From Gemmatimonadota bacterium (GTDB lineage Bacteria > Gemmatimonadota > Gemmatimonadetes > Gemmatimonadales > Gemmatimonadaceae), in assembly GCA_020161135.1 (NCBI GenBank), contig JAIUOB010000003.1:124001-188000 (forward strand): a DNA stretch of 64,000 bases, in the 5' to 3' direction. Numbering within the stretch: position 1 is the first letter of the stretch; every line of letters begins with the position of its first letter. Below the pieces are notes generated by a model that searched no databases, was not told the DNA's origin, and worked only from the letters and a program-made list of their open reading frames with translations. Positions 18,138-27,743 of this stretch are shown one piece after another. The position numbers were made by a program, and so were the translations under genes.

Positions 18138-20188
18138 CGTCGGGGGGCCGCGTCCACGGCATCGGCGAGGTACTGTGCCTGCGCGCCAGCCGCCATTGAC
18201 TGGGGCGGTGTGTAACCGCCGTCTGCGCGCAGCGTCCACGCGGTCGCGTCATGCGTGTAGTGCGCGAGCAGTTCGTCGAGGCGCGCGCGGTGCGACGCAT
18301 CGTGCACGGGCACCAGCAGCTCCACGCGGCGTCGCAGGTTGCGCGGGCGCAAGTCGCTCGATCCGATGAGGTACTCGGGCGCGCCGCCGTTCTCGAAGCG
18401 GTAGACGCGCGAGTGCTCGAGGAATCGCCCCACCACGCTCGTCACGCGGATGTTCGTCGCGTAGGGCGCGACGCCGGGGCGCAACGTGCAGATGCCGCGC
18501 ACCACGAGATGGATGTCGACCCCGGCCTCCGACGCATCGTACAGGGCGTGCACCATTTCCCGGTCGGCCAGCGCATTGCACTTGGCGGTGATGGCGGCTG
18601 GGCGTCCGGCCCGTGCATGCGCCGCTTCCCGGGCGATGCGCTCCAGCAGCGCAGGACGCAGCTGCTCGGGCGCCACGAGCGCTTCGTGCGGCAACCGCGA
18701 CGGCGCATGCGGCACGCCCGTCTCCTGGCCAGAGAGGGCACGGAACAGCGTGGCGATGTCCTCACCCAGCGCTGGTCGCGCCGAGAAGAGCGAGAGATCG
18801 GTGTAGGTGCGGCCGCTGCGCACGTTGTAGTTGCCGGTGCCGATGTGCACGTAGCGCCGGAGCTGCTCCCCCTCGCGGCGCAGGACGAGCGCGGCCTTGG
18901 CGTGCACCTTGAGCCCGGGCAGGCCGTACACCACCTGACCACCCGCGCGTTCGATGGCGCGGGCCCAGCGCACGTTGTGCACCTCGTCGAAGCGCGCCTG
19001 CAACTCCACGAGCGCGAACACGTGCTTGCCGGCCTCCGCCGCGAGCAGCAACGCCCCCGCCACCGGTGACGGCGTGCCCACACGGTACAGCGTGGCCGCC
19101 ATGGCGGTCACGGCCGGGTCGGCGGCTGCCTCCTCGAAGAAGCGCACGACCGTGTCGTCGAACGATTCGAACGGGTGATGCACGAGCACGTCGCCCGCCC
19201 GGATCACGTCGAAGATCGACCCGGCCGGCATCGGACGGTGCGGCGTGAGCGGCGGATACTGCAGCGCGGCGTCGTCCGGCAGCGGCAGCGCGGACAGGCA
19301 GCGCAGGTCGAGGAGCCCCTCCACGACCTGTGCACGCATCGCCGTGACGGGCCGTTCGCGTTCCGCGGCCTCGCGATGCAGGCTCTCGAGCAGCAACGCC
19401 CGCACGGCGTCGGGCATCGCGCCTTCGACCTCCAGCCGCACGGCGGGGTTGAGCCACCGGAGGCTCGTCGCGCGATCGACGGCATCGAGCAGGTCCTGCG
19501 CGTCGCTGTCGCCCACCGGCAGCTCACCGCCACGCGTCACGCGAAAGAGGTGCGCGCCCTCGACCTGCAGGTGCGGATACGTCTCCCCCGCGTTGGCGCA
19601 CAGCACCTCCTCGAGCGGAATCACGGCGCGTGCGCGGCCGGGCACGGGCAGCAGGCGCGCAGTGTCGCGTGGGAGCTCGTGCTCCACCACGCGCAGCCGG
19701 CCGCTCTCCACGTCGCGATGCACGACGGCCACGAACAGGCCGAGGTGCGCCAGGTGCGGGACCGGATGCCCCGGACTCAGCGTCACCGCGTGCGACTGCA
19801 GCGACGGCAGGATCTCCTCGCGATACTGCTCCCGCAGCGCCTCCTGCTCCTCGTGCGCCAGCGCCGACCAGCGACACACCGTCACGCCATGCGACGCGGC
19901 CGCGTCGAGACACGCCGCGGCGATGCGGTCCATCGCGCGCAGCAGCCCGTCGACCTGCTCCTCCACCCGCTGGGCGAGCGTGCTGTCCGCCATCTGACGG
20001 AGCTCGGCGACACGCACCATGTACAGCTCGTCGATGTTGCTCGTGACGATGCCGAGGAACCGCAGGCGCTCCAGCAGCGGCACCGACGGATCGGCCGCGA
20101 GGGCCAGCACGCGATGCTGAAAGGCGAGAAGACTGAGCTCGGGGTCGAGCAGGTCGCGATCGGCGACGACGGTGGTCGGGACGGACAT
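18134..20188 (-). CDS. ppk1: Polyphosphate kinase 1
   Basis: PPK1 polymerises the gamma-phosphate of ATP into polyphosphate. The start MSVPTTVVADRDLLDPELSL gives 684 residues, the usual length; the upstream extension is a shadow. The N-terminal domain has ELSLLAFQHRVLALA and TSNIDELYMVRVAEL. The first catalytic histidine is in GLKVHAKAALVLRREG (equivalent to E. coli H435) and the second in LEHSRVYRFENGG (H592). GTGNYNVRSGRTYTDLSL is also conserved. TAAGTT 7 nt before the ATG suggests a leaderless transcript. Confidence 0.95.
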   Translation of the reverse strand: MSVPTTVVADRDLLDPELSLLAFQHRVLALAADPSVPLLERLRFLGIVTSNIDELYMVRVAELRQMADSTLAQRVEEQVDGLLRAMDRIAAACLDAAASHGVTVCRWSALAHEEQEALREQYREEILPSLQSHAVTLSPGHPVPHLAHLGLFVAVVHRDVESGRLRVVEHELPRDTARLLPVPGRARAVIPLEEVLCANAGETYPHLQVEGAHLFRVTRGGELPVGDSDAQDLLDAVDRATSLRWLNPAVRLEVEGAMPDAVRALLLESLHREAAERERPVTAMRAQVVEGLLDLRCLSALPLPDDAALQYPPLTPHRPMPAGSIFDVIRAGDVLVHHPFESFDDTVVRFFEEAAADPAVTAMAATLYRVGTPSPVAGALLLAAEAGKHVFALVELQARFDEVHNVRWARAIERAGGQVVYGLPGLKVHAKAALVLRREGEQLRRYVHIGTGNYNVRSGRTYTDLSLFSARPALGEDIATLFRALSGQETGVPHAPSRLPHEALVAPEQLRPALLERIAREAAHARAGRPAAITAKCNALADREMVHALYDASEAGVDIHLVVRGICTLRPGVAPYATNIRVTSVVGRFLEHSRVYRFENGGAPEYLIGSSDLRPRNLRRRVELLVPVHDASHRARLDELLAHYTHDATAWTLRADGGYTPPQSMAAGAQAQYLADAVDAAPRR

Positions 20189-20195
20189 CGGGGAC

Positions 20196-20201
20196 AACTT
20201 A
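20196..20201 (-). promoter_or_regulatory. Possible leaderless -10 element of ppk1
   Basis: Read on the minus strand, TAAGTT stands 7 nt before the ppk1 ATG without a Shine-Dalgarno sequence between them. Confidence 0.45.
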
Positions 20202-20264
20202 CGATGTGGCGTCACGTCACGGCGTCTGGGCATCCATCCCGCCATCCGCACCCGTCCGCACCCT

Positions 20265-21257
20265 TCAATAGCCGCGGCTCCGATCGATCGCCCACCCGGG
20301 GAGTTCGCCGCGTTCGAGGCTCGCGAGGCATTCCAGGAACGCACCGGCGGCGCCCTCCGCGGTCGTGAGCCCTGACATGTGCGGCGACACCAGCACCCGC
20401 GGGTCGTGCCACAACGGCGAGTCCGGAGGCAGGGGCTCCTGTTCGAACACATCGAGTGCCGCCGCGCGCAGCCAGCCGGCGTCGAGGGCTTCGGGAAGGG
20501 CCGCCTCCTCCACCACGGCACCGCGCCCGGCGTTGAGCAACACCGCGCCTCGGGCCTGCGACAGCACTGCGCGCGACACCAGTCCGCGCGTCTCCGCGGT
20601 GTCGGGGAGCGACACGATGATCCAGTCGTGCGTGCCCACCAGGGCCGGCAGCGCATCGAGGGTGTGCATGGCGCGGAACGCCGTGTGCGACGACCGTCCG
20701 CTGCGGGACACGCCCGTGCAGTGCACGCCGAGGGCGGTGAGCGCGGTCGCAATCGTGCGGCCGATGTCGCCAGTGCCCACGAGCAGCGCCCGTGTCCCCG
20801 CCACGCGCGGCACGACCTGCTGCGCCCACTGCCGCTCGCGCTGTGCCGCCGCCAGCGGCAGCACGCGCTGCTGGATGGCGAAGATGCGGGCGATGGCCCA
20901 CTCGCAGATCTGCGCGCCGAACAGCTCCGACGAACGCGTCACGAGGATGCCCGCGTCGAGGGGCGCGCCGCGCAGCCAGCCGTCCACGCCGGCACCGGTG
21001 CTTTGCACCCAGCGCACGCCGCCCAGCGACGTGAGGTGTGGCGGGCGACGGAAGCCGATGCAGGCCTCGGCCCACGCGAAGTCAGCGTCGGTGAGCTCCG
21101 GGCCGACGCCACCGCGCACGGCCACGTCCGGGCGGGCGGCCCGGACGCGGTCGGCGATCTCGGCGTGCAGGGCGTTGGCGATGACGACGCGCCGGGGCGC
21201 GAACGGGAGCGGAAAGCCCGGCGGCAGGGCGGCGGGTGAGCGCGAGGGTTCGGTCAT
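20265..21257 (-). CDS. D-isomer-specific 2-hydroxyacid dehydrogenase (GhrA-like)
   Basis: The 330-residue protein has the NAD(P)-binding motif LLVGTGDIGRTIATAL, the catalytic Arg in LLNAGRGAVVEEAAL, the Glu in ALDVFEQEPLPPDSPLW and the His in VLVSPHMSG. These are the complete active-site set of D-2-hydroxyacid dehydrogenases, which reduce 2-oxoacids such as glyoxylate or hydroxypyruvate. The substrate cannot be told from sequence. It is the last chromosomal gene before the island and is 76 bp upstream of ppk1 on the same strand. Confidence 0.85.
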   Translation of the reverse strand: MTEPSRSPAALPPGFPLPFAPRRVVIANALHAEIADRVRAARPDVAVRGGVGPELTDADFAWAEACIGFRRPPHLTSLGGVRWVQSTGAGVDGWLRGAPLDAGILVTRSSELFGAQICEWAIARIFAIQQRVLPLAAAQRERQWAQQVVPRVAGTRALLVGTGDIGRTIATALTALGVHCTGVSRSGRSSHTAFRAMHTLDALPALVGTHDWIIVSLPDTAETRGLVSRAVLSQARGAVLLNAGRGAVVEEAALPEALDAGWLRAAALDVFEQEPLPPDSPLWHDPRVLVSPHMSGLTTAEGAAGAFLECLASLERGELPGWAIDRSRGY

Positions 21258-21375
21258 GCCGGGGAAGATCGGGGTCGGGCGCGCACCCCGCCGGGTCTTG
21301 ATTCGCCTGTGGGCACGTTTTAGCTATCCAGACTCCCGGAAAACCAATGGCCCGCCCGGTCGTCTGGTCTCCGTT

Positions 21376-21414
21376 GGACAGGTGGCCGAGTGGTTGAAGG
21401 CACCGGTCTCGAAA
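21376..21414 (+). repeat. Left attachment site: 5' half of tRNA-Ser (39-bp direct repeat)
   Basis: These 39 bp equal positions 1-39 of the intact tRNA-Ser at 54206, from GGACAGGTGG to the anticodon loop ending TCTCGAAA. Sequence then diverges (TACGG instead of ACCGG), so no tRNA can form here. A tyrosine recombinase gene lies just inside. It is the left border of the island. Confidence 0.9.
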
Positions 21415-21432
21415 TACGGTTCACCCGCGTTG

Positions 21433-21471
21433 GCCCCGCCTCAGGACATGCTCCTGCGCGCGGGGCTTTTT
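21433..21471 (+). terminator. Intrinsic terminator just inside the island
   Basis: GCCCCGC (21433-21439) pairs with GCGGGGC (21460-21466), an inner CAGGA/TCCTG pair extends it, and TTTTT follows. It would stop transcription entering from the truncated tRNA promoter. Confidence 0.8.
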
Positions 21472-21746
21472 CGTATGCGGTGCTCGCAAATGATTGCCAG
21501 GAAACAGGATAGGTCGTTGGACGGCGCCGCGGGCGGTCACTTCCGGTACTCTCAGAATTACTGCGGTTTCGTCGATTTCCGCGGTTCTGCGCAACGGATG
21601 CGCAACGGGAATCCCCCTTCGCGCCCGGTTCCCGCGGGCTCGTTTCGCGGCGGCGGCCGGGGGCAAATGGGGTGAGTGGGAGAAATCCGCTGAATTCGAC
21701 ACGGCAGCTAGAGTGGGCCACACCTGCCTACTTGAGGACGTTTCCC

Positions 21747-22442
21747 ATGTCGTCAGTTCATCAGATCCCGTCCATTTCTCGCCCTGCAAGCCGTTCCAAG
21801 CGGCGTCGCCATCATCCCATCCTGGATGCGGCGCCGAGCAAGTCCGCGACGGCAACCGGGCGTGAAGCGTGCGCAGCACGCGTTGTCGCCGATCCTGCAA
21901 AGCCATCGACGTCTTTGGGCGTGGCCGCCGGCTGGTCCATGATCGGCCCCCAGCTCATCGAGCGCGGCGGAGTGGCCACCGCGGACGACCTCGTGACGGA
22001 GGTCTTCGGTGTGCTTCCATCCGACCCAAGCTTTTCCGCGAAGAGGAAGATCGTCTATGGATGGAAGGCCGGGCGCTCACCGTTCGGACGGCCGCTCTGG
22101 GACCGGAGCGCCCTCGGCCACGCCATGCGGGGGCCGGTCGTTGGGGCAGACCGCGCTGCTGCTGCCCCTCTGTCGGTCGGGGGGCGATACGCATGGGATG
22201 TTACGAACGCGACGGCGCCTACTATATCACGTGCAATCCGCGCACCAAGGCATGGCCGCGATTGGCACTTCGCACCGCGGCGACCACGCCCGAGGAGGCG
22301 CAGGTCCTGCATGCACTCTTGCACGATGAGATCATCGCGGGGCGCCGGCTCGATCTCGCGATGGCCCTCAAGCACGGTGATATCACGATCGAACGATTGG
22401 CCGCCTTGGTCGGCGAGAACCTCAAGCACGTCCACAGCCTGA
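21747..22442 (+). CDS. Possible HTH/excisionase-like ORF overlapping the integrase start
   Basis: The frame from the ATG at 21747 runs 231 residues but overlaps the integrase by 250 bp. The part before the overlap looks protein-like (MIGPQLIERGGVATADDLVT, then VYGWKAGRSPFGRPLWDRSA), similar to a small winged-helix or excisionase protein choosing among target sites. The distal part is Arg/Ser/Pro-rich and looks like a shadow of the integrase. It may be a short real gene whose true end was lost by frameshift, or a fused N-terminal part of the integrase. Low certainty. Confidence 0.35.
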   Translation: MSSVHQIPSISRPASRSKRRRHHPILDAAPSKSATATGREACAARVVADPAKPSTSLGVAAGWSMIGPQLIERGGVATADDLVTEVFGVLPSDPSFSAKRKIVYGWKAGRSPFGRPLWDRSALGHAMRGPVVGADRAAAAPLSVGGRYAWDVTNATAPTISRAIRAPRHGRDWHFAPRRPRPRRRRSCMHSCTMRSSRGAGSISRWPSSTVISRSNDWPPWSARTSSTSTA

Positions 22443-23689
22443 CGGTGAAAGGGCTGGGACTCCCGACCCGGGCGCTGCCAAGGGCAGACGGCGTGGGGCC
22501 CCTGACATTCGGTGACCTCGTAGCGGCTTTCGGCGAGGAGCGCCGCACGACGAATCGGAACAATCCGCGTAAGAAGAGTAGGCGGCTCAGCGATGACACG
22601 GTCGCGCGCTATCTCCACTCGTACGTTTGCTACGCACGCTTTCTCGGTGACGGCGATGAGGACGCCGGCAAGCTGCAGCCCGCCGACATCCTCTGGGATG
22701 AACACAAGCTGACGCAGTACGGCGCGGCGCGGCGCGATCCCGCGAAGGCGCCGAAGCTTGGACATGTTCAGCGGCAAGACAAGGTCGTGTCCGGTTCGAC
22801 GGTGAATCGCGACCTCCGCGCCCTCGGGGCGCTGCGTGCATTCGGAATGCGACGCTACGCCAAGTGGTTCGTTGGGCTGAATGAGCCCGACAGTGCCATC
22901 GAGAATGAAGGCGACTCGAACGAGCACCTGTTGGAGCCGGGCGACTTCGAGGCGTGCCTCGCTGACTGTGACGAGCAAGCCATGCGGCCGACGCCGCACA
23001 GCCCTGCGCTGACCCAGCGCGACTGGGTGATGTTCAAGTACATGCTCATCGTGCTCTATTGGACGGGGGCCCGTCTTTCGGAAATGCTGCGTATGAAGTG
23101 GGATCAGTGGCTGCTATTGGAAGTCGAGCCTGTCGTCCTGCTTGAAGGCCACTCGGAGCTGGGACCAAACCACAAGCGCCGGCTCACGTCGCCGCCGCCA
23201 CTGACGCTCGCGATGCTGGAGTGGAAAAAGATCGCCGAAGCACGTGGATGGCGTACCGATGCCTCCGCTCCGGCGTGGGGAGACGAGCAACCGCTGCTCA
23301 AGAAGTCCACGTTCTCGAAGGCATGGAACAGCGTGCGCACAGGCCTCACGGCGCGGCCGAACGTTCGCGGGCATCGCATTCATGACTTCCGGCACGACGC
23401 GGCAGTCGGCTGGATCCGCGCTGGGGCATCGATCGAAGATGTTCGTCAGGCGCTGGGTCATAAGGATCGTGATGTCACCTATCGCTACACCAAATATCAG
23501 TCGGGCACGATGGCAGAAGCCGGAGCTCGCCGGGCGGCCATGGAGGCCACGCGATGCGCAGATCCGCTCACCGCGGTGATGCTGACCGATGGAACGCGCG
23601 CGTTGCAGCTGCTTCGCCTCTTGGTCGCCAAGCATCCGGAGCTGGCGTCCGCGATTGCGGCGCATGAGCAGTCTGCGAGTCGGACTTAA
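22193..23689 (+). CDS. Tyrosine recombinase (island integrase)
   Basis: The ATG at 22193 begins MGCYERDGAYYITC, a typical integrase opening strand. Of 498 residues, the C-terminal catalytic domain has the full active site: Arg in TGARLSEML (R294), HDFRH (H397 and R400), LGHKD (H423) and Tyr nine residues on (Y432 in YRYTKY). The core-binding domain with a VARYLHSYVCYARFL helix precedes it. It sits beside the left att site and should catalyse integration into and excision from tRNA-Ser(CGA). The frame extends upstream without stop to 21869, so the start is not certain. Confidence 0.92.
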   Translation: MGCYERDGAYYITCNPRTKAWPRLALRTAATTPEEAQVLHALLHDEIIAGRRLDLAMALKHGDITIERLAALVGENLKHVHSLTVKGLGLPTRALPRADGVGPLTFGDLVAAFGEERRTTNRNNPRKKSRRLSDDTVARYLHSYVCYARFLGDGDEDAGKLQPADILWDEHKLTQYGAARRDPAKAPKLGHVQRQDKVVSGSTVNRDLRALGALRAFGMRRYAKWFVGLNEPDSAIENEGDSNEHLLEPGDFEACLADCDEQAMRPTPHSPALTQRDWVMFKYMLIVLYWTGARLSEMLRMKWDQWLLLEVEPVVLLEGHSELGPNHKRRLTSPPPLTLAMLEWKKIAEARGWRTDASAPAWGDEQPLLKKSTFSKAWNSVRTGLTARPNVRGHRIHDFRHDAAVGWIRAGASIEDVRQALGHKDRDVTYRYTKYQSGTMAEAGARRAAMEATRCADPLTAVMLTDGTRALQLLRLLVAKHPELASAIAAHEQSASRT

Positions 23690-23815
23690 CGGCGCCTGGT
23701 GGCTGCTGCTCGCACGGCGTAACCGCGTAGGTTGGCCCGGTGCTGCGCCACCCATACCGTGATCCTGCCGGACGGATTCGCCGTGTGGCAGCAACCACGC
23801 TCGCTGGAGTACACG

Positions 23816-24142
23816 ATGACGCCACTGCAGGTGGCCGCCGCGCGCGGCCCGCAATATCGCGCAGCACTTTTCCTCCTGACCCGCTCACCGGTCTTTCAGC
23901 GCCGCGGGGATCATTGGGTAGTCCCGTACCTCCCGAACGGCGGCGGTATTGATTTTCCACGGCTGCTCGCGCGGGCGGATTGGTCGACGGGAGAACGGCT
24001 GATGGTCGAAGCCGCCGCGTCGGTTTTCGGATGTCGGCCCGACGGCAACAGCACCGTGTCGGTGAATCTGCTGGACCTTCGCTCAGGATTGGACGAGCCG
24101 AATCGTCGCGCCGTGTACCACGCGATCGAGCTCTCGCTCTAA
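23816..24142 (+). CDS. Hypothetical protein
   Basis: The ATG at 23816 has GGAG six bases upstream and gives 108 residues; an upstream frame to 23732 is open but less convincing. The sequence is well balanced (RSPVFQRRGDHWVVPYLPNG, LVEAAASVFGCRPDG-like segments, VSVNLLDLRSGLDEPNR). I do not recognise it. It may belong to the island's integration or regulation genes. Confidence 0.55.
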   Translation: MTPLQVAAARGPQYRAALFLLTRSPVFQRRGDHWVVPYLPNGGGIDFPRLLARADWSTGERLMVEAAASVFGCRPDGNSTVSVNLLDLRSGLDEPNRRAVYHAIELSL

Positions 24143-24150
24143 GTCACGTC

Positions 24151-24189
24151 GCCCCGGATCCCTCACCCAACACGACGTGAGGGATTCCG
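24151..24189. repeat. Island repeat, inverted, forming a hairpin
   Basis: The reverse complement of 24151-24167 is GGTGAGGGATCCGGGGC, the 17-mer also found at 48814 and 51055. Here GGATCCCTCAC pairs with GTGAGGGATTCC (24178-24189), making a hairpin between two genes that may also act as a terminator. Confidence 0.7.
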
Positions 24190-24288
24190 AGCGCGGGCGA
24201 AACGTCTCCAGGTGTCTGTGACACCTCGCTTTCGAGGGCCGAACGCCGTTCGGCCAATCAACAAAAAATACTTCTGCATGGAGACGCC

Positions 24289-25077
24289 ATGAACTTGATT
24301 CCGCGCCATCGTCGATACGCGTTCGTGGGTGTCATCGCGACGTTGATCGCGTCGCACGTCGCGGGCGCGCAAGTGGCAGTATCCGATTCCGTGCGATCGG
24401 CGACGGACAGCGCCAAGGCGCAGGTAGGACAGTGCGGGGGAGGCTTCCTCGCCCGTGCGATCTGCAAGGGCAGCGCGAAAATCTACAGCGCAACTGTTGG
24501 CGCGGGCCTCTTCGAAAACGGTCCCACTGCCGTTGGCAAAGTCTCCGCTCCTGCGGTCCCGTTCTTCGGCACGTATCGCGTCTGGCTGATTCGCGATGGA
24601 CGGGATTCCCTCGCCTATTTTCTGCGCACTCAGACGCTCTTGCACGACAAGTGGGAGAATGATCCGTACACGGGCTATCTCGGCCGCTTTCACACGGCGA
24701 TGGCCCTCGAAGATCTGCCGTCGACCATGGCCGAGCAACACGGACCGCTGTCGGGTCGGCAAGCCTCCGGTGCGTATATGCTGTTGCTGTCGTCGCGTGA
24801 TACCACGCGGTTCGGTATCCGCTTGGAAGTCTCGCCTCCGGCCTTGCACCCCGCGGTGCAGGCGGCGCGGAGCTGGATCGGTGACGCACAGACCTCACTT
24901 CCGCCGGTCGAGAGCTGGTCCAAAAGGGAGCGCGAACGCGGCTTAACTGAACCAATGGCCTCGGGGGATACGCCTACGCGCTTCAGCGTATCGTGGAAGA
25001 GCGGGAAGCAACAGTTCACGGTGAAGGGTGAGCGGCTGAGTGATGTGACGGTGCCGCCAGGCGCGGCGCGGCGCTAG
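24289..25077 (+). CDS. Secreted hypothetical protein
   Basis: GGAG precedes the ATG. A signal peptide ends near SHVAGAQV. The mature protein of about 235 residues has two cysteines early (GQCGGG and ARAICKG), a strand-rich middle (FFGTYRVWLIRDGRDSLAYF) and a polar C-terminus. No family is recognised. Neighbours on both sides are also unknown. Confidence 0.6.
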   Translation: MNLIPRHRRYAFVGVIATLIASHVAGAQVAVSDSVRSATDSAKAQVGQCGGGFLARAICKGSAKIYSATVGAGLFENGPTAVGKVSAPAVPFFGTYRVWLIRDGRDSLAYFLRTQTLLHDKWENDPYTGYLGRFHTAMALEDLPSTMAEQHGPLSGRQASGAYMLLLSSRDTTRFGIRLEVSPPALHPAVQAARSWIGDAQTSLPPVESWSKRERERGLTEPMASGDTPTRFSVSWKSGKQQFTVKGERLSDVTVPPGAARR

Positions 25078-25110
25078 GCGAGAAGCGCGCCAAGGCATTC
25101 GCTCACTCGA

Positions 25111-25944
25111 TCACCAACAAGAGAGTTGGCAGTGGCCATCGCCTTCGGCCTCATCGGCCGCGTTTGATTCGTGCACTACGCTCGGTACGCGCGACGCGGC
25201 CGACGCAACGCGCTCCCGGATAGCCGCGAGCTCCTGCTGGTCGAAGGCGAGGTTGACGACGGTTTCGGGAATGAGCGCCAGGTCGGGAAGCAGTGTCGAT
25301 GATCCCCATCTTTCCATTTCCGTCGCTCTGAGAGCCCACGCGCGCTCATGCGGGGCGGCGGCGTTGTCACACGCGAGTGCGATGAGTGCGATGGCTACGC
25401 CCCTCTTGTGTAGCGGTAGCGGCAAGCCAAGGACGCGATAGTTGGTGATCACGCGCATGAGCGGCCGCGCAACGTCAACCGCGATTCGACGCCACTTCGA
25501 CTTCAGGGCGTCCGCGAAGTCAACCGTGCAGCAAATCGATCGCTGGTCCGCCCAGCACGGGTCTTCAATCCCGGCGAGCCGAATCACTTGATCCAGCGCC
25601 GCCGCGGCTGCTGCCTCTCCAAGATTCGGTAGTTCGAAAAGTAGAAGGCCGGCATCGCATGAAACAGCGGTCTTCGCGAGCAGGGGCGGTATATCAACGG
25701 CAAGCTGCAGCGCGTCCCGAAGGCGGTTCTCATCTCGTAGCCGCTTCGGAAGACTCGTTCGGCCCGGCTCAAGGCAGAGGGCCACAATGGCGTTCAGCGT
25801 CAGCGCGGCCTTGCGCTGCCCTTCGGACGCCGAATCGAACCACGGCCAGGTCAGCACGAGATGATCGAACGGGCGCGTCGGTCGCGTAGTGCTACGTGCT
25901 TTCGGCGGTGGCAGCAGCGTAGGATCGATTCTATCGTAGTACAT
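25111..25944 (-). CDS. Hypothetical protein
   Basis: I chose the start MYYDRIDPTLLPPPK at 25944; the longer frame to 26442 has no protein character. The 277-residue product is Leu/Ala-rich and mostly helical, with the segment FDHLVLTWPWFDSASEGQRK and a helix-rich middle (DAGLLLFELPNLGEAAAAAA). No signal peptide or known motif is visible. Confidence 0.5.
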   Translation of the reverse strand: MYYDRIDPTLLPPPKARSTTRPTRPFDHLVLTWPWFDSASEGQRKAALTLNAIVALCLEPGRTSLPKRLRDENRLRDALQLAVDIPPLLAKTAVSCDAGLLLFELPNLGEAAAAAALDQVIRLAGIEDPCWADQRSICCTVDFADALKSKWRRIAVDVARPLMRVITNYRVLGLPLPLHKRGVAIALIALACDNAAAPHERAWALRATEMERWGSSTLLPDLALIPETVVNLAFDQQELAAIRERVASAASRVPSVVHESNAADEAEGDGHCQLSCW

Positions 25945-26293
25945 GATCGTTGGACGGCAACAGATGCTTTCAGACAATTCGCGCCCCAATTCTGTGGCGC
26001 AATTCCTCGGCCAACCGAGGGCGAACGTTAGAAAGGTCCGGCCATCGCTGCAGGTCGCTGTGGCATGGTGCGGACGAAATCGAGAGTACAAGCCGGTCTG
26101 GCTTGTGCAAGCGCGACGGTGGAAGTCCGCGCAGAACGCACACATCGCGTGCTTCAATAGTCGCTTTGCGTGATGAATGCCTCGACGCGCATCGTAGGCG
26201 CGTATCCTCTCCCCCTCAACCCAACAACCGTCTGTCGACGATTGGAGCAGACGCGGCGGGACCGTCACCTGTTGTAAGCTGAATCGGGCGCAG
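25945..26293. other. Intergenic region without a credible gene
   Basis: This divergent region between two island genes has only shadow reading frames. It should hold both promoters; the element at its right end is listed separately. Confidence 0.5.
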
Positions 26294-26299
26294 TAGTTT
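26294..26299 (+). promoter_or_regulatory. Possible leaderless -10 element of the nuclease-like gene
   Basis: TAGTTT lies 6 nt before the ATG at 26306, matching the leaderless pattern of chromosomal genes in the window. Confidence 0.4.
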
Positions 26300-26305
26300 T
26301 CCCGA

Positions 26306-27619
26306 ATGTCGATGCCAATACTGAACACGCGCTCCGCCAGTGATCTCCGCCGCCAACTCATCAACCGTTGGCGCGACGACCACGCCAGCACGTTCCGCAC
26401 GTGGTTCCTCTGGGAGGAACGCGTCAAGAACTTTCGCTCCATCCGTCGCGGCCTTCAAGAGGTCGTTCAGGAGATCGCCGCCGGTACCTTCGGCAACGCG
26501 TACCGGGGCTCGTCACTCGAGACGGTCGTGCATTCGATCGCCGAGCAACGGCAGATGTTCAAGGGCGCCGACCATGCGTGGCTCTGGAAGCCCAAGCTGC
26601 GCATCCCTGACATCTACGAGTCACCGGACAACCAGCGGGCATTCGGACAGTTCCTTGATAGCTGCGTATGCTGCAACACCGAAGAGCACGTGCTGAGCGC
26701 GATTCACCGCTTGGAGTCGCACGGTATCAAGGGGCTCGGTCCGAGCGCCGCGAACCTGTTGTACTTTCTGCATCCCACGATCACGCCGCCATTCAACACG
26801 GCGATTGTGAACGGCTATAACGCGCTCACGGGTGCGAAGGTCAGGCTCGGGCGATGGCCAGAGTATCTCGCCATGCGCGCCGGCATGCTCAAGCTGAACG
26901 CGGAGTACCGCGATCTGTTATCCAATGATCTGGGGGCGATCGCCGCCCTGCTGTTTGACATTGGCACGGGGCGATACGCTGCGCCACCTGAGATGATGGC
27001 GCCGGGGTCGCGCGCCGAGGCCGAGTGGGAAGCGGATCTGGCCAAGGTGCGCGAGGATGCGGCGTCGGCGCGGGCACTCGCGGCCAATCGAGAAAGCGAT
27101 CGCACGCACACGGAGGTGCAGGGGTGGCTCCGCGATCTGGGCGTGGCGCTCGGCTTCGATGTCTGGATTGCCTCGAATGACCGGAGCCGATCCTACGCCG
27201 GCGGAAAACTCGGCGATGGCTGCGCCACCTCGCTGCCTTCGGCCATGGAGGGTGCTCCGGGGGTGGACGCGGTTCGCCTGATCGATGTCCTGTGGATCGA
27301 GCGGGGTGAGAATGGCTCACCGGCTCGGATCGCCGGCGCGTTCGAGGTCGAGCATACGACGTCCATCTACTCGGGGATCGTCCGCCTGCTGGACCTGGCG
27401 CTCGGCGCACCGACGCAGGCCACCCGCGGACTCTTCCTGGTCGCCCCCGACAATCGGGAATCCGACGTCCGCGCGCAGCTCGCAAGACCCGCGTTCAGTC
27501 GCGTGGCCGACTTGGAAGTACGCTTCCTGCCGTACACCGCGCTCGAGACGCATCGTGAGGCCATGGCGAGGTTTGGTCAGGGTCTGCGCCCGGTTGAGGC
27601 GATCGCTCGGCGCCTGTAG
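26306..27619 (+). CDS. Putative solitary restriction-type nuclease
   Basis: The 437-residue protein has two parts. The N-terminal half contains a helix-hairpin-helix-like stretch ([17 protein letters not shown]) of the kind that touches DNA. After a charged linker (about residues 235-270), the C-terminal half has a strand with [14 protein letters not shown] followed by [20 protein letters not shown]. The D...ExE arrangement resembles a PD-(D/E)XK nuclease core as in type II restriction enzymes. No methyltransferase gene lies nearby, so it would be a methyl-dependent or otherwise solitary defence nuclease, or the partner has been lost. The catalytic Lys is not clear. Confidence 0.5.
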   Translation: MSMPILNTRSASDLRRQLINRWRDDHASTFRTWFLWEERVKNFRSIRRGLQEVVQEIAAGTFGNAYRGSSLETVVHSIAEQRQMFKGADHAWLWKPKLRIPDIYESPDNQRAFGQFLDSCVCCNTEEHVLSAIHRLESHGIKGLGPSAANLLYFLHPTITPPFNTAIVNGYNALTGAKVRLGRWPEYLAMRAGMLKLNAEYRDLLSNDLGAIAALLFDIGTGRYAAPPEMMAPGSRAEAEWEADLAKVREDAASARALAANRESDRTHTEVQGWLRDLGVALGFDVWIASNDRSRSYAGGKLGDGCATSLPSAMEGAPGVDAVRLIDVLWIERGENGSPARIAGAFEVEHTTSIYSGIVRLLDLALGAPTQATRGLFLVAPDNRESDVRAQLARPAFSRVADLEVRFLPYTALETHREAMARFGQGLRPVEAIARRL

Positions 27620-27648
27620 CGGATCGAGGGTCTCGCACCCTTGTGTAG

Positions 27649-27669
27649 GATTTTAACCTACGTAAAATC
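27649..27669. promoter_or_regulatory. Cop operator 1 (TTTA-N7-TAAA palindrome)
   Basis: GATTTTA-ACCTACG-TAAAATC is a 7-bp inverted repeat around a 7-nt spacer, upstream of the Cys-rich gene and the cusCBA-like genes. BlaI/CopY family repressors bind short dyads of this kind. Confidence 0.7.
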
Positions 27670-27743
27670 AAGAAAGCGCCCACAGGATCGATGCGCGCTC
27701 GCCGATACTCTTGAGGTCGACCCTCGTTGCCGCGCGTCCTGAC

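Noticed and set aside
21376..21450. A functional tRNA-Ser at the left island end
   Set aside because: Only bases 1-39 are present; the anticodon stem cannot close and no variable or T arm follows.
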